Source: Kluyvera ascorbata_C (GTDB taxonomy: Bacteria > Pseudomonadota > Gammaproteobacteria > Enterobacterales > Enterobacteriaceae). Taken from it: 64,000 nucleotides of DNA. Location of the stretch: NCBI RefSeq assembly GCF_044197065.1, contig NZ_JBIQOI010000002.1:62001-126000 (forward strand), given 5' to 3'. The notes beneath the pieces are model-generated. The model made no database searches and was not told the origin of the DNA. It worked only from the letters and a program-made list of their open reading frames with translations. Positions 1 through 9,060 of this stretch are shown here, in pieces; the first letter of the stretch is position 1; each line of letters begins with the position of its first letter. The position numbers were made by a program, and so were the translations under genes.

Positions 1-591
1 GAAAACCTCACCGAAGCTGAGTTGCTGGCGCTCAACCGTGATATCGGTCAGCTTGAAGCATTGATTGAAGAGCTGCTGACCTACGCGCGCCTCGACCGTC
101 CACAGACCGAACTCTCTCTGACATCGCCTAACCTGCCACAATGGATTACCGCACACGTTGAAGATGTTCAGGCCGTCAATCCGCAGCGTGAAGTGACCGT
201 CAACCAGATAACGCCTGGGGATTACGGCGCGCTGGATATGCGCCTGATGGAGCGCGTGCTGGATAACCTGATTAATAACGCCATGCGTTACAGCCAGTCG
301 CAGATTCAGGTCAGCCTGACGCTGCACGGCAGCCAGGCGTGTCTTCAGGTCGACGATGACGGCCCCGGCATTGCTGAAGGCGAGCGCGAGCGCGTATTTG
401 AGCCGTTCGTCCGCCTCGACCCAAGCCGCGACCGGGCCACCGGCGGCTGCGGCTTAGGGCTGGCTATCGTTCACTCTATCGCCGTGGCGATGGGCGGACA
501 GTCGCACTGCGACGTTAGTCCATTGGGCGGCGCACGGTTCAGCCTGACCTGGCCTATTTACCACCACATTTCCCTGCCCGCGGCTAGCTGA
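1..591 (+). CDS. rstB: Sensor histidine kinase RstB, C-terminal part (5' end outside window)
   Basis: Only the last 196 codons are present; the frame is open from base 1, so the sensor, HAMP and phospho-accepting histidine regions lie upstream. What remains is the end of the dimerisation helices and the ATP-binding HATPase_c domain: an N-box (ERVLDNLINNAMRY), a G1 box (DDGPGI), an F-box region (FEPFVRLDPS) and a G2 box (GLGLAIV). These match RstB, the inner-membrane kinase of the RstA/RstB two-component system, which is PhoP-regulated in E. coli. The position next to tus supports the name. The stop codon sits inside a short GC-rich inverted repeat. Confidence 0.93.
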   Translation, partial: ENLTEAELLALNRDIGQLEALIEELLTYARLDRPQTELSLTSPNLPQWITAHVEDVQAVNPQREVTVNQITPGDYGALDMRLMERVLDNLINNAMRYSQSQIQVSLTLHGSQACLQVDDDGPGIAEGERERVFEPFVRLDPSRDRATGGCGLGLAIVHSIAVAMGGQSHCDVSPLGGARFSLTWPIYHHISLPAAS

Positions 592-597
592 CCGCGG
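578..597 (+). terminator. Weak hairpin at the end of rstB
   Basis: The arms CCGCGG (578-583) and CCGCGG (592-597) form a 6-bp stem with an 8-base loop containing the rstB stop codon. Only three T follow, so this is at best a weak terminator and could be chance palindromy. Confidence 0.3.
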
Positions 598-636
598 TTT
601 GCACGGTGCCAGATTCTGGCTTATAGTTAGCGGCAC

Positions 637-659
637 TGACAGTATGTTGTAACTAATTT
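637..659 (+). promoter_or_regulatory. Ter site (TerB-like Tus-binding site)
   Basis: Bases 642-656 (GTATGTTGTAACTAA) match the conserved core of E. coli Ter sites without mismatch, including the G at position 6 whose partner cytosine flips into Tus to lock the complex. Only the outer flanks differ. The site lies 19 bp before the tus start codon, where TerB lies in E. coli, so Tus bound here should also repress its own gene. By analogy with TerB the left (lower-coordinate) face is non-permissive, so forks moving in the direction of increasing coordinates should be arrested. Confidence 0.9.
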
Positions 660-677
660 CCTTACGGAGAGCGAATC

Positions 678-1610
678 ATGGCCAGCTACGACCTCGTTGA
701 GCGTTTAACCGACACCTTTCGTCAGATAGAGCGCAACCTGCTGGCACTGCGCGACGAACTCTCTGACTGTCGCCTGCTCACTGCGCGAATATTTGAGCTA
801 CCGGAAGTCAAAAAAAACGCCGAGCACGCCCCGCTATCCCAGATTCAGGTCGTTCAACATCTGGGGCAAACCGCCTTTGAAATGGCGCTGAAGCATTTTA
901 ATCATCTGTTTATTCAGCAGCAGTCTGAGAACCTCAGTAGCAAAGCTGCGGTGCGCCTTCCCGGCGCTATCTGCCTACAGACAACGACCGAACAGCATGA
1001 AGCGCTCATTGCTCGCGTACAGCACATCAATGCGTTAAAGGCAGCGCTGGAGCAGATAATCACCGTGGATTCCGGCCTGCCGCCGGTGGCGCGTTTCGAG
1101 TGGGTACACCGCTATATTCCCGGTTTGATCACCCTCAACGCCTACCGCTCGCTCACCCTGCTCTCCGACCCAAGCACCATTCGCTTTGGCTGGGCGAACA
1201 AACATATCATTAAGAATTTAACTCGCGATGAAGTACTGGCGCAGTTAGAAAAAAGCCTGAAATCTCCGCGCGCAGTCCCACCGTGGACGCGGGAACAATG
1301 GCAGTCGAGGCTGGAGCGAGAATATCAGGACATTGCCGCGCTGCCGCAGCAGGCAAAGTTGAAAATCAAGCGCCCGGTGAAGGTACAGCCTATTGCTCGC
1401 GTGTGGTACGCCGGTGAGCAAAAGCAGGTGCAGTACGCCTGCCCTGGCCCGTTAATTGCGGTGATTTCCGGGCGCAATGGTGTCAGCGTGCCGGATCTTG
1501 GCGAACTGCTGAACTACGATGCCGATAACGTACAACACCGGCACAAGCCAGAAGCGCAGCCGCTTAAGTTGATGATTGAGCGGCTGCACCTGTGGTTAGC
1601 GCCGGATTAA
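678..1610 (+). CDS. tus: DNA replication terminus site-binding protein Tus
   Basis: The 310-aa protein is the length of E. coli Tus (309) and shares long conserved blocks: LFIQQQSENLSSKAAVRLPG in the middle, FGWANKHIIKNL near residue 175 (including the residues around the C6-binding pocket), and KLKIKRPVKVQPIARVWY in the DNA-contacting strands. Tus binds Ter as a monomer and blocks the replicative helicase from one side. The ATG is preceded by ACGGAGA. The 3' end overlaps the convergent fumC stop codon by four bases, leaving no room for a terminator between them. The Ter site directly upstream implies autoregulation. Confidence 0.97.
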   Translation: MASYDLVERLTDTFRQIERNLLALRDELSDCRLLTARIFELPEVKKNAEHAPLSQIQVVQHLGQTAFEMALKHFNHLFIQQQSENLSSKAAVRLPGAICLQTTTEQHEALIARVQHINALKAALEQIITVDSGLPPVARFEWVHRYIPGLITLNAYRSLTLLSDPSTIRFGWANKHIIKNLTRDEVLAQLEKSLKSPRAVPPWTREQWQSRLEREYQDIAALPQQAKLKIKRPVKVQPIARVWYAGEQKQVQYACPGPLIAVISGRNGVSVPDLGELLNYDADNVQHRHKPEAQPLKLMIERLHLWLAPD

Positions 1611-3010
1611 CCTCCGCTGACCTGACTGCCGACCATCTCTTCTGGCCGCACCCAGCGGTCAAACTCCTCGGCGCTGAGGTAACCTAACGCCAGCGCCGCG
1701 TTCTTCAACGTCAGCCCCTCTTTGTGCGCTTTCTTGGCAATCTCCGCCGCTTTGTCATAGCCGATGTGGGTGTTCAGCGCCGTCACCAGCATTAACGACT
1801 CGTTAAGCAACTGGTCGATACGTTCGCGGTTAGGCTCAATCCCCACCGCGCAGTGCTCGTTAAAGCTCTCCATACCGTCAGCCAACAGGCGCACGGATTG
1901 CAGTACATTGTGGATGATCATCGGGCGATAAACGTTAAGCTCGAAGTTGCCGGACGCACCGCCGATATTGACCGCCACATCATTGCCCATCACCTGGCAG
2001 CACAGCATGGTCATCGCTTCACACTGAGTCGGGTTCACTTTCCCCGGCATGATCGAGGAACCCGGTTCGTTTTCCGGAATAGAAAGTTCGCCGATGCCGC
2101 AGCGCGGGCCAGAGGCCAGCCAGCGCACGTCGTTGGCAATTTTCATCAGCGATGCCGCCAGACCTTTCAGTGCCCCATGCGTATGCACCAGCGCATCGCA
2201 GGTGGCTAATGCTTCAAATTTATTCGGTGCCGTGATAAATGGCTGCCCGGTTAACGATGCCAGCTCTTTTGCCACGCGCACCGCATATTCCGGGTGGGTA
2301 TTTAAACCGGTCCCCACCGCGGTGCCGCCTAAGGCTAACTCGCTGAGGTGTGGCAGGCTGTGTTCAAGGTGGCGGCGATTGTGCTCGAGCATCGCCACCC
2401 AGCCGGAAAACTCCTGGCCCAGCGTCAGCGGCGTGGCGTCCTGTAAATGAGTACGGCCAATTTTGACGATGTCACGGAAGCTTTCGGATTTCTGGCGCAG
2501 CGTCTCCTGCAACACCGCGAGCTGCGGTAGCAGATGCTCGCGAAGCGCAATCAGCGCCGCCACGTGCATCGCCGTTGGGAAGACGTCGTTCGAGCTCTGG
2601 CTTTTGTTCACGTCATCATTCGGGTGAACCTTACGCGACATACCGCGCTCGCCGCCCAGCAGTTCACTGGCGCGGTTAGCCAGCACCTCGTTCATGTTCA
2701 TATTACTTTGGGTGCCGGAGCCGGTCTGCCAGATAGCCAGCGGGAACTCATCGGGGTGCCGATCTTTCAGGACTTCATCGGCGGCCGCCATAATGGCTTC
2801 AGCCTTATCCGCCGCTAACAGGCCCAAATCCAGGTTAACCTTAGCCGCCGCGCGCTTGGTCAGCGCCAGGGCATAAATCAGCGAAAGCGGCATTTTCTCG
2901 GTGGAGATCCGAAAATGCTCCAGTGAGCGCTGGGTTTGCGCGCCCCACAGTTTGTCAGCAGGAACCTCAATCGGCCCCATCGAATCGCTTTCGCGGCGTG
3001 ACGTTGTCAT
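1607..3010 (-). CDS. fumC: Class II fumarate hydratase FumC
   Basis: FumC is the iron-independent, oxidative-stress-tolerant fumarase that interconverts fumarate and malate in the TCA cycle. The 467-aa product equals the E. coli length and carries the superfamily signature GSSIMPGKVNP, the catalytic-loop serine within it, and the active-site segment GRTHLQDATPLTLGQ. I start at the ATG at 3010 (MTTSRRESDSMG), which has AGGAGAAGGTA in front; an upstream in-frame extension to 3049 lacks such a site. FumA lies immediately upstream on the same strand, but a terminator separates the two, so fumC probably has its own promoter in the 105-bp gap (in E. coli it is SoxRS- and RpoS-dependent). Confidence 0.97.
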   Translation of the reverse strand: MTTSRRESDSMGPIEVPADKLWGAQTQRSLEHFRISTEKMPLSLIYALALTKRAAAKVNLDLGLLAADKAEAIMAAADEVLKDRHPDEFPLAIWQTGSGTQSNMNMNEVLANRASELLGGERGMSRKVHPNDDVNKSQSSNDVFPTAMHVAALIALREHLLPQLAVLQETLRQKSESFRDIVKIGRTHLQDATPLTLGQEFSGWVAMLEHNRRHLEHSLPHLSELALGGTAVGTGLNTHPEYAVRVAKELASLTGQPFITAPNKFEALATCDALVHTHGALKGLAASLMKIANDVRWLASGPRCGIGELSIPENEPGSSIMPGKVNPTQCEAMTMLCCQVMGNDVAVNIGGASGNFELNVYRPMIIHNVLQSVRLLADGMESFNEHCAVGIEPNRERIDQLLNESLMLVTALNTHIGYDKAAEIAKKAHKEGLTLKNAALALGYLSAEEFDRWVRPEEMVGSQVSGG

Positions 3011-3081
3011 TACCTTCTCCTTGAATTCAAAGTGATTGTGAAGTGACATTGCTCTTGCGAAAAAGATAAGTATGGACGGAG

Positions 3082-3107
3082 AAACAAAAACCGCCCCGAA
3101 GGGCGGT
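3082..3107 (-). terminator. Rho-independent terminator of fumA
   Basis: On the minus strand ACCGCCC-TTCG-GGGCGGT forms a tight stem with a UUCG-type tetraloop, followed by TTTTTG. It starts 8 bases after the fumA stop and lies ahead of fumC. Confidence 0.9.
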
Positions 3108-3115
3108 AAAAGAGA

Positions 3116-4762
3116 TTACTTCACGCAGCGGGCGCACTGCGACGCCTGAATCTGCTGGAAGAAGTCGTTGCCTTTGTCATCCACCAGGATAAACGCCGGG
3201 AAGTCTTCCACTTCAATTTTCCAGATGGCTTCCATACCCAGCTCCGGGTACTCCACGCATTCCAGACTCTTAATACTGCTTTGCGCCAGCACCGCCGCCG
3301 GGCCGCCGATGCTACCGAGGTAGAAGCCGCCGTGCTTGTGGCAGGCGTCGGTCACCTGCTGGCTACGGTTACCTTTTGCCAGCATGATCATACTGCCGCC
3401 TTCCGCCTGTAGCTGATCGACGTAGGAGTCCATACGCCCTGCGGTGGTTGGGCCAAGGGAACCAGAAGCATAGCCTTCAGGGGTTTTTGCCGGGCCCGCA
3501 TAGTAGATCGGGTGATCTTTAATGTACTGCGGCAGCCCTTCGCCTTTGTCCATGCGCTCTTTCAGCTTAGCGTGTGCAATATCGCGACCCACGATGATAG
3601 TGCCGCTCAGCGACAGACGCGTAGAGACCGGGTACTGAGAGAGTTGCTTGAGGATGTCGCTCATCGGACGGTTCAGGTCAACTTTCACCGCTTCGCCTTC
3701 ACCCGCTTTACGCAGCGATTCCGGAATGTATTTACCTGGGTTGTTTTCCAGTTTCTCAATCCAAATGCCGTGGCGGTTGATTTTGGCTTTGATGTTACGA
3801 TCCGCGGAGCAGGAAACGCCCATCCCAACCGGGCAGGACGCGCCGTGACGCGGCAGACGCACCACACGGATATCGTGAGCGAAGTATTTACCGCCGAACT
3901 GTGCGCCGAGGCCCAGGTTCTGCGCTTCAACCAGCAGCTCTTTTTCAAGCTCAACGTCGCGGAATGCCTGGCCGTGTTCGTTACCTTCGGTTGGCAGACC
4001 GTCGTAGTATTTGGTCGACGCCAGCTTCACGGTTTTCAGCGTCGCTTCCGCCGAGGTACCGCCAATCACAAAGGCAATATGGTACGGCGGGCAAGCCGCA
4101 GTGCCGAGAGTACGCATCTTCTCAACCAGATAATTTTTCAGCTTGGCTGGGGTAATTAACGCTTTGGTTTCCTGATAGAGGTAGGTTTTGTTCGCTGAGC
4201 CACCGCCTTTGGCGATGCACAAGAACTTATATTCATCGCCATCAACGCTGTAGAGGTCAATCTGCGCCGGCAGGTTGGTCCCAGTGTTGACCTCTTTGTA
4301 CATATCCAGCGGCGCGTTTTGCGAGTAGCGCAGGTTATCTTCGATAAACGTATCGTAGACGCCACGAGCCAGGGCCGCTTCATCACCACCACCGGTCCAG
4401 ACGCGCTGGCCTTTTTTACCCATGATGATCGCGGTGCCGGTGTCCTGACAGGTTGGCAGGATACCTTTCGCCGCGATATCGGAGTTGCGCAGGAACTGCA
4501 GCGCCACGTATTTGTCGTTTTCGCTGGCTTCCGGGTCGTTCAGGATGTCGGCGACCTGCTGCTGATGCGCGGGGCGAAGCATGAAGGAAGCATCGTGGAA
4601 GGCGTGTTTAGCAAGAAGCGTCAACGCTTGCGGGGCAACTTTGAGGACTTCCTGCCCTTCAAATTCTGCGACGGAAACGTAGTCGTTGCTTAACAGGTAA
4701 TACTCGGTCTCATCCTTTTCTAACGGAAAAGGATCCTGATAATAGAAAGGTTTATTCGACAT
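3116..4762 (-). CDS. fumA: Class I fumarate hydratase FumA ([4Fe-4S])
   Basis: The 548-aa length is identical to E. coli FumA. The three cysteines that hold the oxygen-sensitive [4Fe-4S] cluster are present in PTCQDTG (residue 105), AACPPYH and ASCPVGMG. The C-terminal beta domain carries YYAGPAKTPEGYASGSLGPTTAGRMD. FumA catalyses fumarate hydration as the main cytosolic enzyme of the TCA cycle; in E. coli it is active under iron-replete conditions. Its tail ends in CARCVK, as in the family. It is unrelated in sequence to the neighbouring fumC, with which it forms the usual class I/class II pair. Confidence 0.97.
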   Translation of the reverse strand: MSNKPFYYQDPFPLEKDETEYYLLSNDYVSVAEFEGQEVLKVAPQALTLLAKHAFHDASFMLRPAHQQQVADILNDPEASENDKYVALQFLRNSDIAAKGILPTCQDTGTAIIMGKKGQRVWTGGGDEAALARGVYDTFIEDNLRYSQNAPLDMYKEVNTGTNLPAQIDLYSVDGDEYKFLCIAKGGGSANKTYLYQETKALITPAKLKNYLVEKMRTLGTAACPPYHIAFVIGGTSAEATLKTVKLASTKYYDGLPTEGNEHGQAFRDVELEKELLVEAQNLGLGAQFGGKYFAHDIRVVRLPRHGASCPVGMGVSCSADRNIKAKINRHGIWIEKLENNPGKYIPESLRKAGEGEAVKVDLNRPMSDILKQLSQYPVSTRLSLSGTIIVGRDIAHAKLKERMDKGEGLPQYIKDHPIYYAGPAKTPEGYASGSLGPTTAGRMDSYVDQLQAEGGSMIMLAKGNRSQQVTDACHKHGGFYLGSIGGPAAVLAQSSIKSLECVEYPELGMEAIWKIEVEDFPAFILVDDKGNDFFQQIQASQCARCVK

Positions 4763-4961
4763 TGTACTCTCACTTACTGCTTTGATGATGTTATGAAGGG
4801 CAGTCTTTCCATTTGCCCAGGTTAAAAGCGAGTTACCCTATCGTACACAATTTTTTAACAAAAACTGAGACAAGTACGACTTTTTATTTCTACGGCATAC
4901 GGCAGCGCATTTTTTTGCTTTAATACGACCCAAAGAATCCACATTGAAACAGGGCTTGATA

Positions 4962-6140
4962 ATGCAAAAACTCATCAACTCAGTGCAAAACTATGCCTGG
5001 GGTAGCAAAACTGCGTTAACGGAACTCTACGGAATGGCCAATCCTGACGGTCTGCCAATGGCCGAACTCTGGATGGGCGCACACCCGAAGAGCAGCTCAA
5101 AGATTACCGACAGCCACGGCACCGTGCAGTCGCTGCGCGACGTTATCGATGCCGATAAAACCGCGCTGCTGGGCGCTAACGTTGCCAACCGCTTTGGCGA
5201 GTTACCTTACCTGTTCAAGGTGCTTTGCGCCGCACAACCGCTCTCTATTCAGGTCCACCCGAGCAAAAAAGCAGCGGAAGCGGGTTTTGCCAAAGAAAAC
5301 GCCGCTGGGATCCCGCTGGATGCCGCAGAACGTAACTACAAAGATCCAAACCACAAGCCGGAGCTGGTGTTTGCGCTGACGCCGTTCCTGGCAATGAACG
5401 CTTTCCGTGAATTTGCCGAAATCGCGACCCTACTTCAACCGGTTGCCGCTGCCAATCCGCTTATCGGTAAGTTTATCGCCCAGCCAGACGGCGAACGTTT
5501 GAGCGCGCTGTTCGCTGGCCTGCTGAATATGCAGGGTGATGAAAAAGCACAGGCGCTGAAGGTACTGCGCACCGCGCTGGAAACCCAGCAGGGTCTCGCC
5601 TGGGATGCCATTCGCCTGATAGCCGAATTCTATCCGGACGATAGCGGCCTCTTCTCTCCGCTGCTGTTAAACATCGTTCAGCTCAACCCGGGTGATGCCA
5701 TGTTCCTGTACGCCGAAACCCCGCACGCTTATCTGCGCGGCACCGGCCTTGAAGTGATGGCAAACTCCGATAACGTGCTGCGCGCGGGTCTGACGCCGAA
5801 GTATATTGATATTCCGGAACTGGTCGCTAACGTCAAATTCACTGCTAAACCGGCAAACGAGCTGCTGACCCAGCCCGTGCTGCGCGGCGATGAAATGGAC
5901 TTCCCGATCCCGGTTGAAGATTTTGCTTTCTCCCTGCACGCTCTGGGTGACAACGCCGCGACGTTGACTCAGGACGGTGCCGCCATTCTGTTCTGCGTTG
6001 ACGGCGAATCCGTACTCAGCAAAAACGACCAGCGTCTGGTGTTAAAACCGGGTGAATCCGCGTTCGTCGCGGCGAATGAATCGCCGATTCAGGTCAGCGG
6101 TAACGGTCGTTTAGCGCGTGTATATAATAAGTTGAAGTAA
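4962..6140 (+). CDS. manA: Mannose-6-phosphate isomerase ManA
   Basis: ManA converts mannose-6-phosphate to fructose-6-phosphate for mannose use and, in reverse, feeds GDP-mannose synthesis. The 392-aa protein matches the type I zinc enzyme (E. coli 391 aa). It has the zinc-site strand LSIQVHP, the family signature YKDPNHKPELVFALTP around residue 133, and the histidine of AETPHAYLRGTG. I use the ATG at 4962 (MQKLINSVQNYAWG), which aligns with E. coli; an in-frame TTG at 4944 would add six residues. The gene is single, divergent from fumA and closed by its own terminator. Confidence 0.97.
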   Translation: MQKLINSVQNYAWGSKTALTELYGMANPDGLPMAELWMGAHPKSSSKITDSHGTVQSLRDVIDADKTALLGANVANRFGELPYLFKVLCAAQPLSIQVHPSKKAAEAGFAKENAAGIPLDAAERNYKDPNHKPELVFALTPFLAMNAFREFAEIATLLQPVAAANPLIGKFIAQPDGERLSALFAGLLNMQGDEKAQALKVLRTALETQQGLAWDAIRLIAEFYPDDSGLFSPLLLNIVQLNPGDAMFLYAETPHAYLRGTGLEVMANSDNVLRAGLTPKYIDIPELVANVKFTAKPANELLTQPVLRGDEMDFPIPVEDFAFSLHALGDNAATLTQDGAAILFCVDGESVLSKNDQRLVLKPGESAFVAANESPIQVSGNGRLARVYNKLK

Positions 6141-6193
6141 ATACTGAAGTTTCAGGACAGGCTTGCTACTCTTTTGCATAGCCTTATGACTCG

Positions 6194-6225
6194 ACCAGGC
6201 GGCTGTCCCGCCTGGTTTCATTTTT
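6194..6225 (+). terminator. Rho-independent terminator of manA
   Basis: The 9-bp stem ACCAGGCGG / CCGCCTGGT (6194-6202 with 6208-6216, loop CTGTC) is followed by TTCATTTTT. It ends 14 bases before the ydgA start. Confidence 0.85.
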
Positions 6226-6239
6226 ATGGATAAAACACG

Positions 6240-7751
6240 ATGAAAAAAACGCTGGTTGCCGCAGGTATTATTGTCGCTTTAGGGGTGGTCTGGACAGGTG
6301 GAGCCTGGTACACGGGCAAACAACTGGAATCGCATATTGCGGATATGGTGTCTCAGGCAAACGCACAGCTTAAGCTGAGCGCGCCGGAAGCCGGTCTTGA
6401 GATTAGCTATCAGGACTACCAGCGTGGTGTTTTCAGCAGCCAACTGAAAATGGTGGTGAAGCCGCTGGCAGGCGCTGAAAATTCATGGTTAAAAGCAGGT
6501 CAAAGCGTGGTTCTGGATGAATCCGTTAGCCACGGCCCTATCCCACTGGCCTCGCTGAAGTCCTTCAACCTTGCCCCGGCGATGGCAAGCGTGAACACCG
6601 TGCTGGTCAACAATGAAGTGACCAAGCCGCTGTTCGACCTCGCCAAAGGGCAATCTCCGTTCGATATCAACACCCGCATCAGCTACAACGGCGACACCGA
6701 ATCCGCCATTGCGCTCAAACCGCTGGATTATGAAAAAGATGCCGAGAAGGTCACCTTCAGCGGCGGCGATTTCGTGCTTTCTGCGGACAGCCAGGGTAGC
6801 CTGGTATCACTGACCGGGGAAGCCAAAAGCGGCCAGGTCAATGCGGTAAACGAATACAATCAGAAGGTTCAGTTCGTCTTTAACGGCCTGAAAACCGACG
6901 GCTCCAGCAAGCTGACGACGTTTGATGAGCGCATCGGTGACCAGACCCTCTCCCTGGAACGCCTCGCGGTCTCTGTTGAAGGTAAAGATCTGGCTGAGTT
7001 AACCGGTATGCGTATTGCCGGGAAGTCCTCCCTGACGCCTGACGGTAAAAAGATTAACAGTCAGCTCGATTACACGCTGAATAACCTCAAGCTGCAAAAT
7101 CAGGATTTCGGCAGCGGGCAGCTAACGCTGAAGGTTGACGGTATCGACGGCGTAGCAATGCATCAGTTCAGCCAGCAGTATCAGGCGCAGACTCAGGCGC
7201 TGATGGCACAGCCGGATCTGGCGCAAAACCCTGAGCTGTATCAGCAAAAAGCGGTCGACGCGCTGTTCAGCACCCTGCCTATTCTGCTGAAAGGCGACCC
7301 GGTTGTGACACTGTCACCGCTGAGCTGGAAAAACGCGAAAGGCGAAAGCGCGCTGAACCTCTCCCTGGCGCTGAAAGACCCGGCACAGGCTACCGGTGAA
7401 GCAACCACGCTGGCGCAGCAGGTCGATCGCGGTGTGAAATCACTGGATGCCAAACTGTCTATTCCGATGGATATGGCAACCGAGCTGATGACTCAGGTCG
7501 CGCGTCTGGAAGGTTATCAGCAGGAAGATGCCACCAAGTTAGCCACTCAGCAGGTTCAGGGGCTGGCGGCGATGGGTCAGATGTTCCGTCTCACCACCAC
7601 TCAGGACAATGCGATTAGCAGCAGCCTGCAGTACGCTGATGGGCAGGTGACGCTGAACGGGCAGAAAATGCCGCTGGAAGACTTTGTCGGGATGTTCGGC
7701 ATGGCGGGCTTAGCCCAGCCGGCAGAACCCGTAACCCTTCCTGCACCATAA
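6240..7751 (+). CDS. ydgA: DUF945 family protein YdgA
   Basis: The 503-aa protein has an N-terminal hydrophobic segment (LVAAGIIVALGVVWTGGAWYTG, about residues 4-25) that looks like a membrane anchor or uncleaved signal. A long hydrophilic body follows, typical of the DUF945/YdgA family. It should be anchored in the inner membrane with the body in the periplasm. E. coli YdgA (502 aa) has no firmly assigned reaction. No catalytic motif is evident. The tail is short and proline-rich (QPAEPVTLPAP). The gene is flanked by terminators on both sides and so is transcribed alone. Confidence 0.92.
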   Translation: MKKTLVAAGIIVALGVVWTGGAWYTGKQLESHIADMVSQANAQLKLSAPEAGLEISYQDYQRGVFSSQLKMVVKPLAGAENSWLKAGQSVVLDESVSHGPIPLASLKSFNLAPAMASVNTVLVNNEVTKPLFDLAKGQSPFDINTRISYNGDTESAIALKPLDYEKDAEKVTFSGGDFVLSADSQGSLVSLTGEAKSGQVNAVNEYNQKVQFVFNGLKTDGSSKLTTFDERIGDQTLSLERLAVSVEGKDLAELTGMRIAGKSSLTPDGKKINSQLDYTLNNLKLQNQDFGSGQLTLKVDGIDGVAMHQFSQQYQAQTQALMAQPDLAQNPELYQQKAVDALFSTLPILLKGDPVVTLSPLSWKNAKGESALNLSLALKDPAQATGEATTLAQQVDRGVKSLDAKLSIPMDMATELMTQVARLEGYQQEDATKLATQQVQGLAAMGQMFRLTTTQDNAISSSLQYADGQVTLNGQKMPLEDFVGMFGMAGLAQPAEPVTLPAP

Positions 7752-7754
7752 TCA

Positions 7755-7781
7755 AAAAAAGCGCCTTTAAGGCGCTTTTTT
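7755..7781 (+). terminator. Rho-independent terminator of ydgA
   Basis: The stem GCGCCT / AGGCGC (7761-7766 with 7770-7775) carries an A-run before it and TTTTTT after it. Because of the flanking A-run it could also act on the opposite strand, toward the end of malI transcription. Confidence 0.88.
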
Positions 7782-7810
7782 ATTACCGCAATAATGCACA
7801 CCAGCATCAT

Positions 7811-7840
7811 GTAGCCCGGCCAAGCATAGCGACGCCGGGA
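7811..7840. repeat. REP-like palindromic element between ydgA and malI
   Basis: GTAGCCCGGCCAAGCATAGC followed by GACGCCGGGA has the imperfect-palindrome form of enterobacterial REP units. Related copies occur at 32576-32650 and 58834-58880, all in 3' intergenic gaps. Confidence 0.75.
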
Positions 7841-7854
7841 CATGCTCCGCCCCC

Positions 7855-8883
7855 CTATTTCCGCGCCACCAGCCGCGGCGGCATAATCAGGTTTCTGGCC
7901 GCGCCTTGCCCGGTATCAATTCGCTGTAAAATCCGCTCGGCAACGCTTTGCCCCATTTCACGCGCAGGTGTCGTCACCCAGGTCAGCGGCACATCGTCCA
8001 GCGCCTTTTCCGGCACATCAGCAAACGCCGCCAGCGCCACGCGCTGCTCAAAATAACTCTCAACGCTATCTTCGCCGCTCTGCTTACCCGCCCGCATCAG
8101 GCCAAACCACGCGCCCATAGCTATCACGCTGTTGTAGCACAGCACGGCGCTAATGGTCGGGTTGTGCCGCAGCAGGCCGGTAATAGCTTCCGATGCCTGC
8201 TTCTGGCTGGTTTCACACTCCAGCACCCATTCGCTATGGAACGGCAGACCGTACTTAATGAGCGTGGAGCAGTAGCCGCCGACCCGCTCAGCACGGGTTA
8301 ACGATGAGCTTTGCCCACCGAGCCAGGCAATGCGCTGATGCCCGCGGCGGATCAGATGTTCGGTCACCAGTTGCGCCGCCTGCATATTGTCCGGGCGAAT
8401 AATATCGACTTCATCGAGGTAGCTGGCGCGAGACGCGAACACCAATGGCGTTTCGGTTTCTGCCGCTTTGGCCCGCAGTTCGGCGGCTTGGTCGACCGAA
8501 CCGGCGATCACCACACCGTCAACGCCCTGCGACACCAGCGCGTCGAAACGTTGCAGCATCTGCTCGCCCCGCTTGCCACCCTGGGTCAAAAACACCATTT
8601 TGCCCTGCGATTCGAGAGCAGCGGTCATGCCCGCCGTCAGTTCAGCATAAAACGGCGACGAGAGATCGCCGACAATCAGGCCAATCACTCCCGTCTGCCC
8701 GCCGCGTAACGAGACGGCCTGACGGTTGCGCACAAACCCCAGCTGGTCGATAGCCTGGTAAACGCGCTCACCCGTCGCGGAAGAGATTCGCCCTTTACCG
8801 CTGAGAACCAGCGAGACGGTACTGACGGACACGCCGGCCGCCAGTGCTACATCGTTAATGGTGACTTTTTTTGCAATCGCCAT
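7855..8883 (-). CDS. malI: LacI-family repressor MalI
   Basis: MalI represses malXY and itself. The 342-aa protein has an N-terminal LacI helix-turn-helix (VTINDVALAAGVSVSTVSLV, residues 7-26) and a periplasmic-binding-protein-like effector domain containing RPDNMQAAQL and HQRIAWLGGQSSSLTRAERVGGY. The ATG at 8883 aligns with E. coli MalI; a TTG at 8910 would extend it by nine residues without a better ribosome site. Two MalI palindromes lie between this gene and the divergent malX, one in each promoter region. The E. coli inducer is not established. Confidence 0.95.
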   Translation of the reverse strand: MAIAKKVTINDVALAAGVSVSTVSLVLSGKGRISSATGERVYQAIDQLGFVRNRQAVSLRGGQTGVIGLIVGDLSSPFYAELTAGMTAALESQGKMVFLTQGGKRGEQMLQRFDALVSQGVDGVVIAGSVDQAAELRAKAAETETPLVFASRASYLDEVDIIRPDNMQAAQLVTEHLIRRGHQRIAWLGGQSSSLTRAERVGGYCSTLIKYGLPFHSEWVLECETSQKQASEAITGLLRHNPTISAVLCYNSVIAMGAWFGLMRAGKQSGEDSVESYFEQRVALAAFADVPEKALDDVPLTWVTTPAREMGQSVAERILQRIDTGQGAARNLIMPPRLVARK

Positions 8884-8912
8884 GGTTCCCGCAGGGCTCC
8901 TTTTGCTCAACA

Positions 8913-8928
8913 GATAAAACGTTTTATC
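8913..8928. promoter_or_regulatory. MalI operator, malI-proximal
   Basis: GATAAAACGTTTTATC is a perfect 16-bp palindrome 30 bp upstream of the malI start codon, with the central CG typical of LacI-family operators. Confidence 0.88.
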
Positions 8929-8991
8929 AACAGGTGTACTTTATAAACCTTATTATCACTTGCTTTTGTGATTTGTTTCTCACTAAAAAAT

Positions 8992-9007
8992 GGTAAAACG
9001 TTTTATC
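8992..9007. promoter_or_regulatory. MalI operator, malX-proximal
   Basis: GGTAAAACGTTTTATC differs from the malI-proximal palindrome at one base. It ends 53 bp before malX. The centres of the two operators are 79 bp apart, compatible with looping between two dimers, though that is inference. Confidence 0.87.
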
Positions 9008-9060
9008 TTCCTGTCCCGTGATTGTTAGAAACCCTTTTTTCAGGATTAAGGAGTCGTTTC

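Noticed and set aside
8941..9000. CRP-like TGTGA...TCACT pair before malX
   Set aside because: The half-sites are separated by eight bases rather than six, so it does not fit a standard CRP site, although E. coli malX is CRP-activated.
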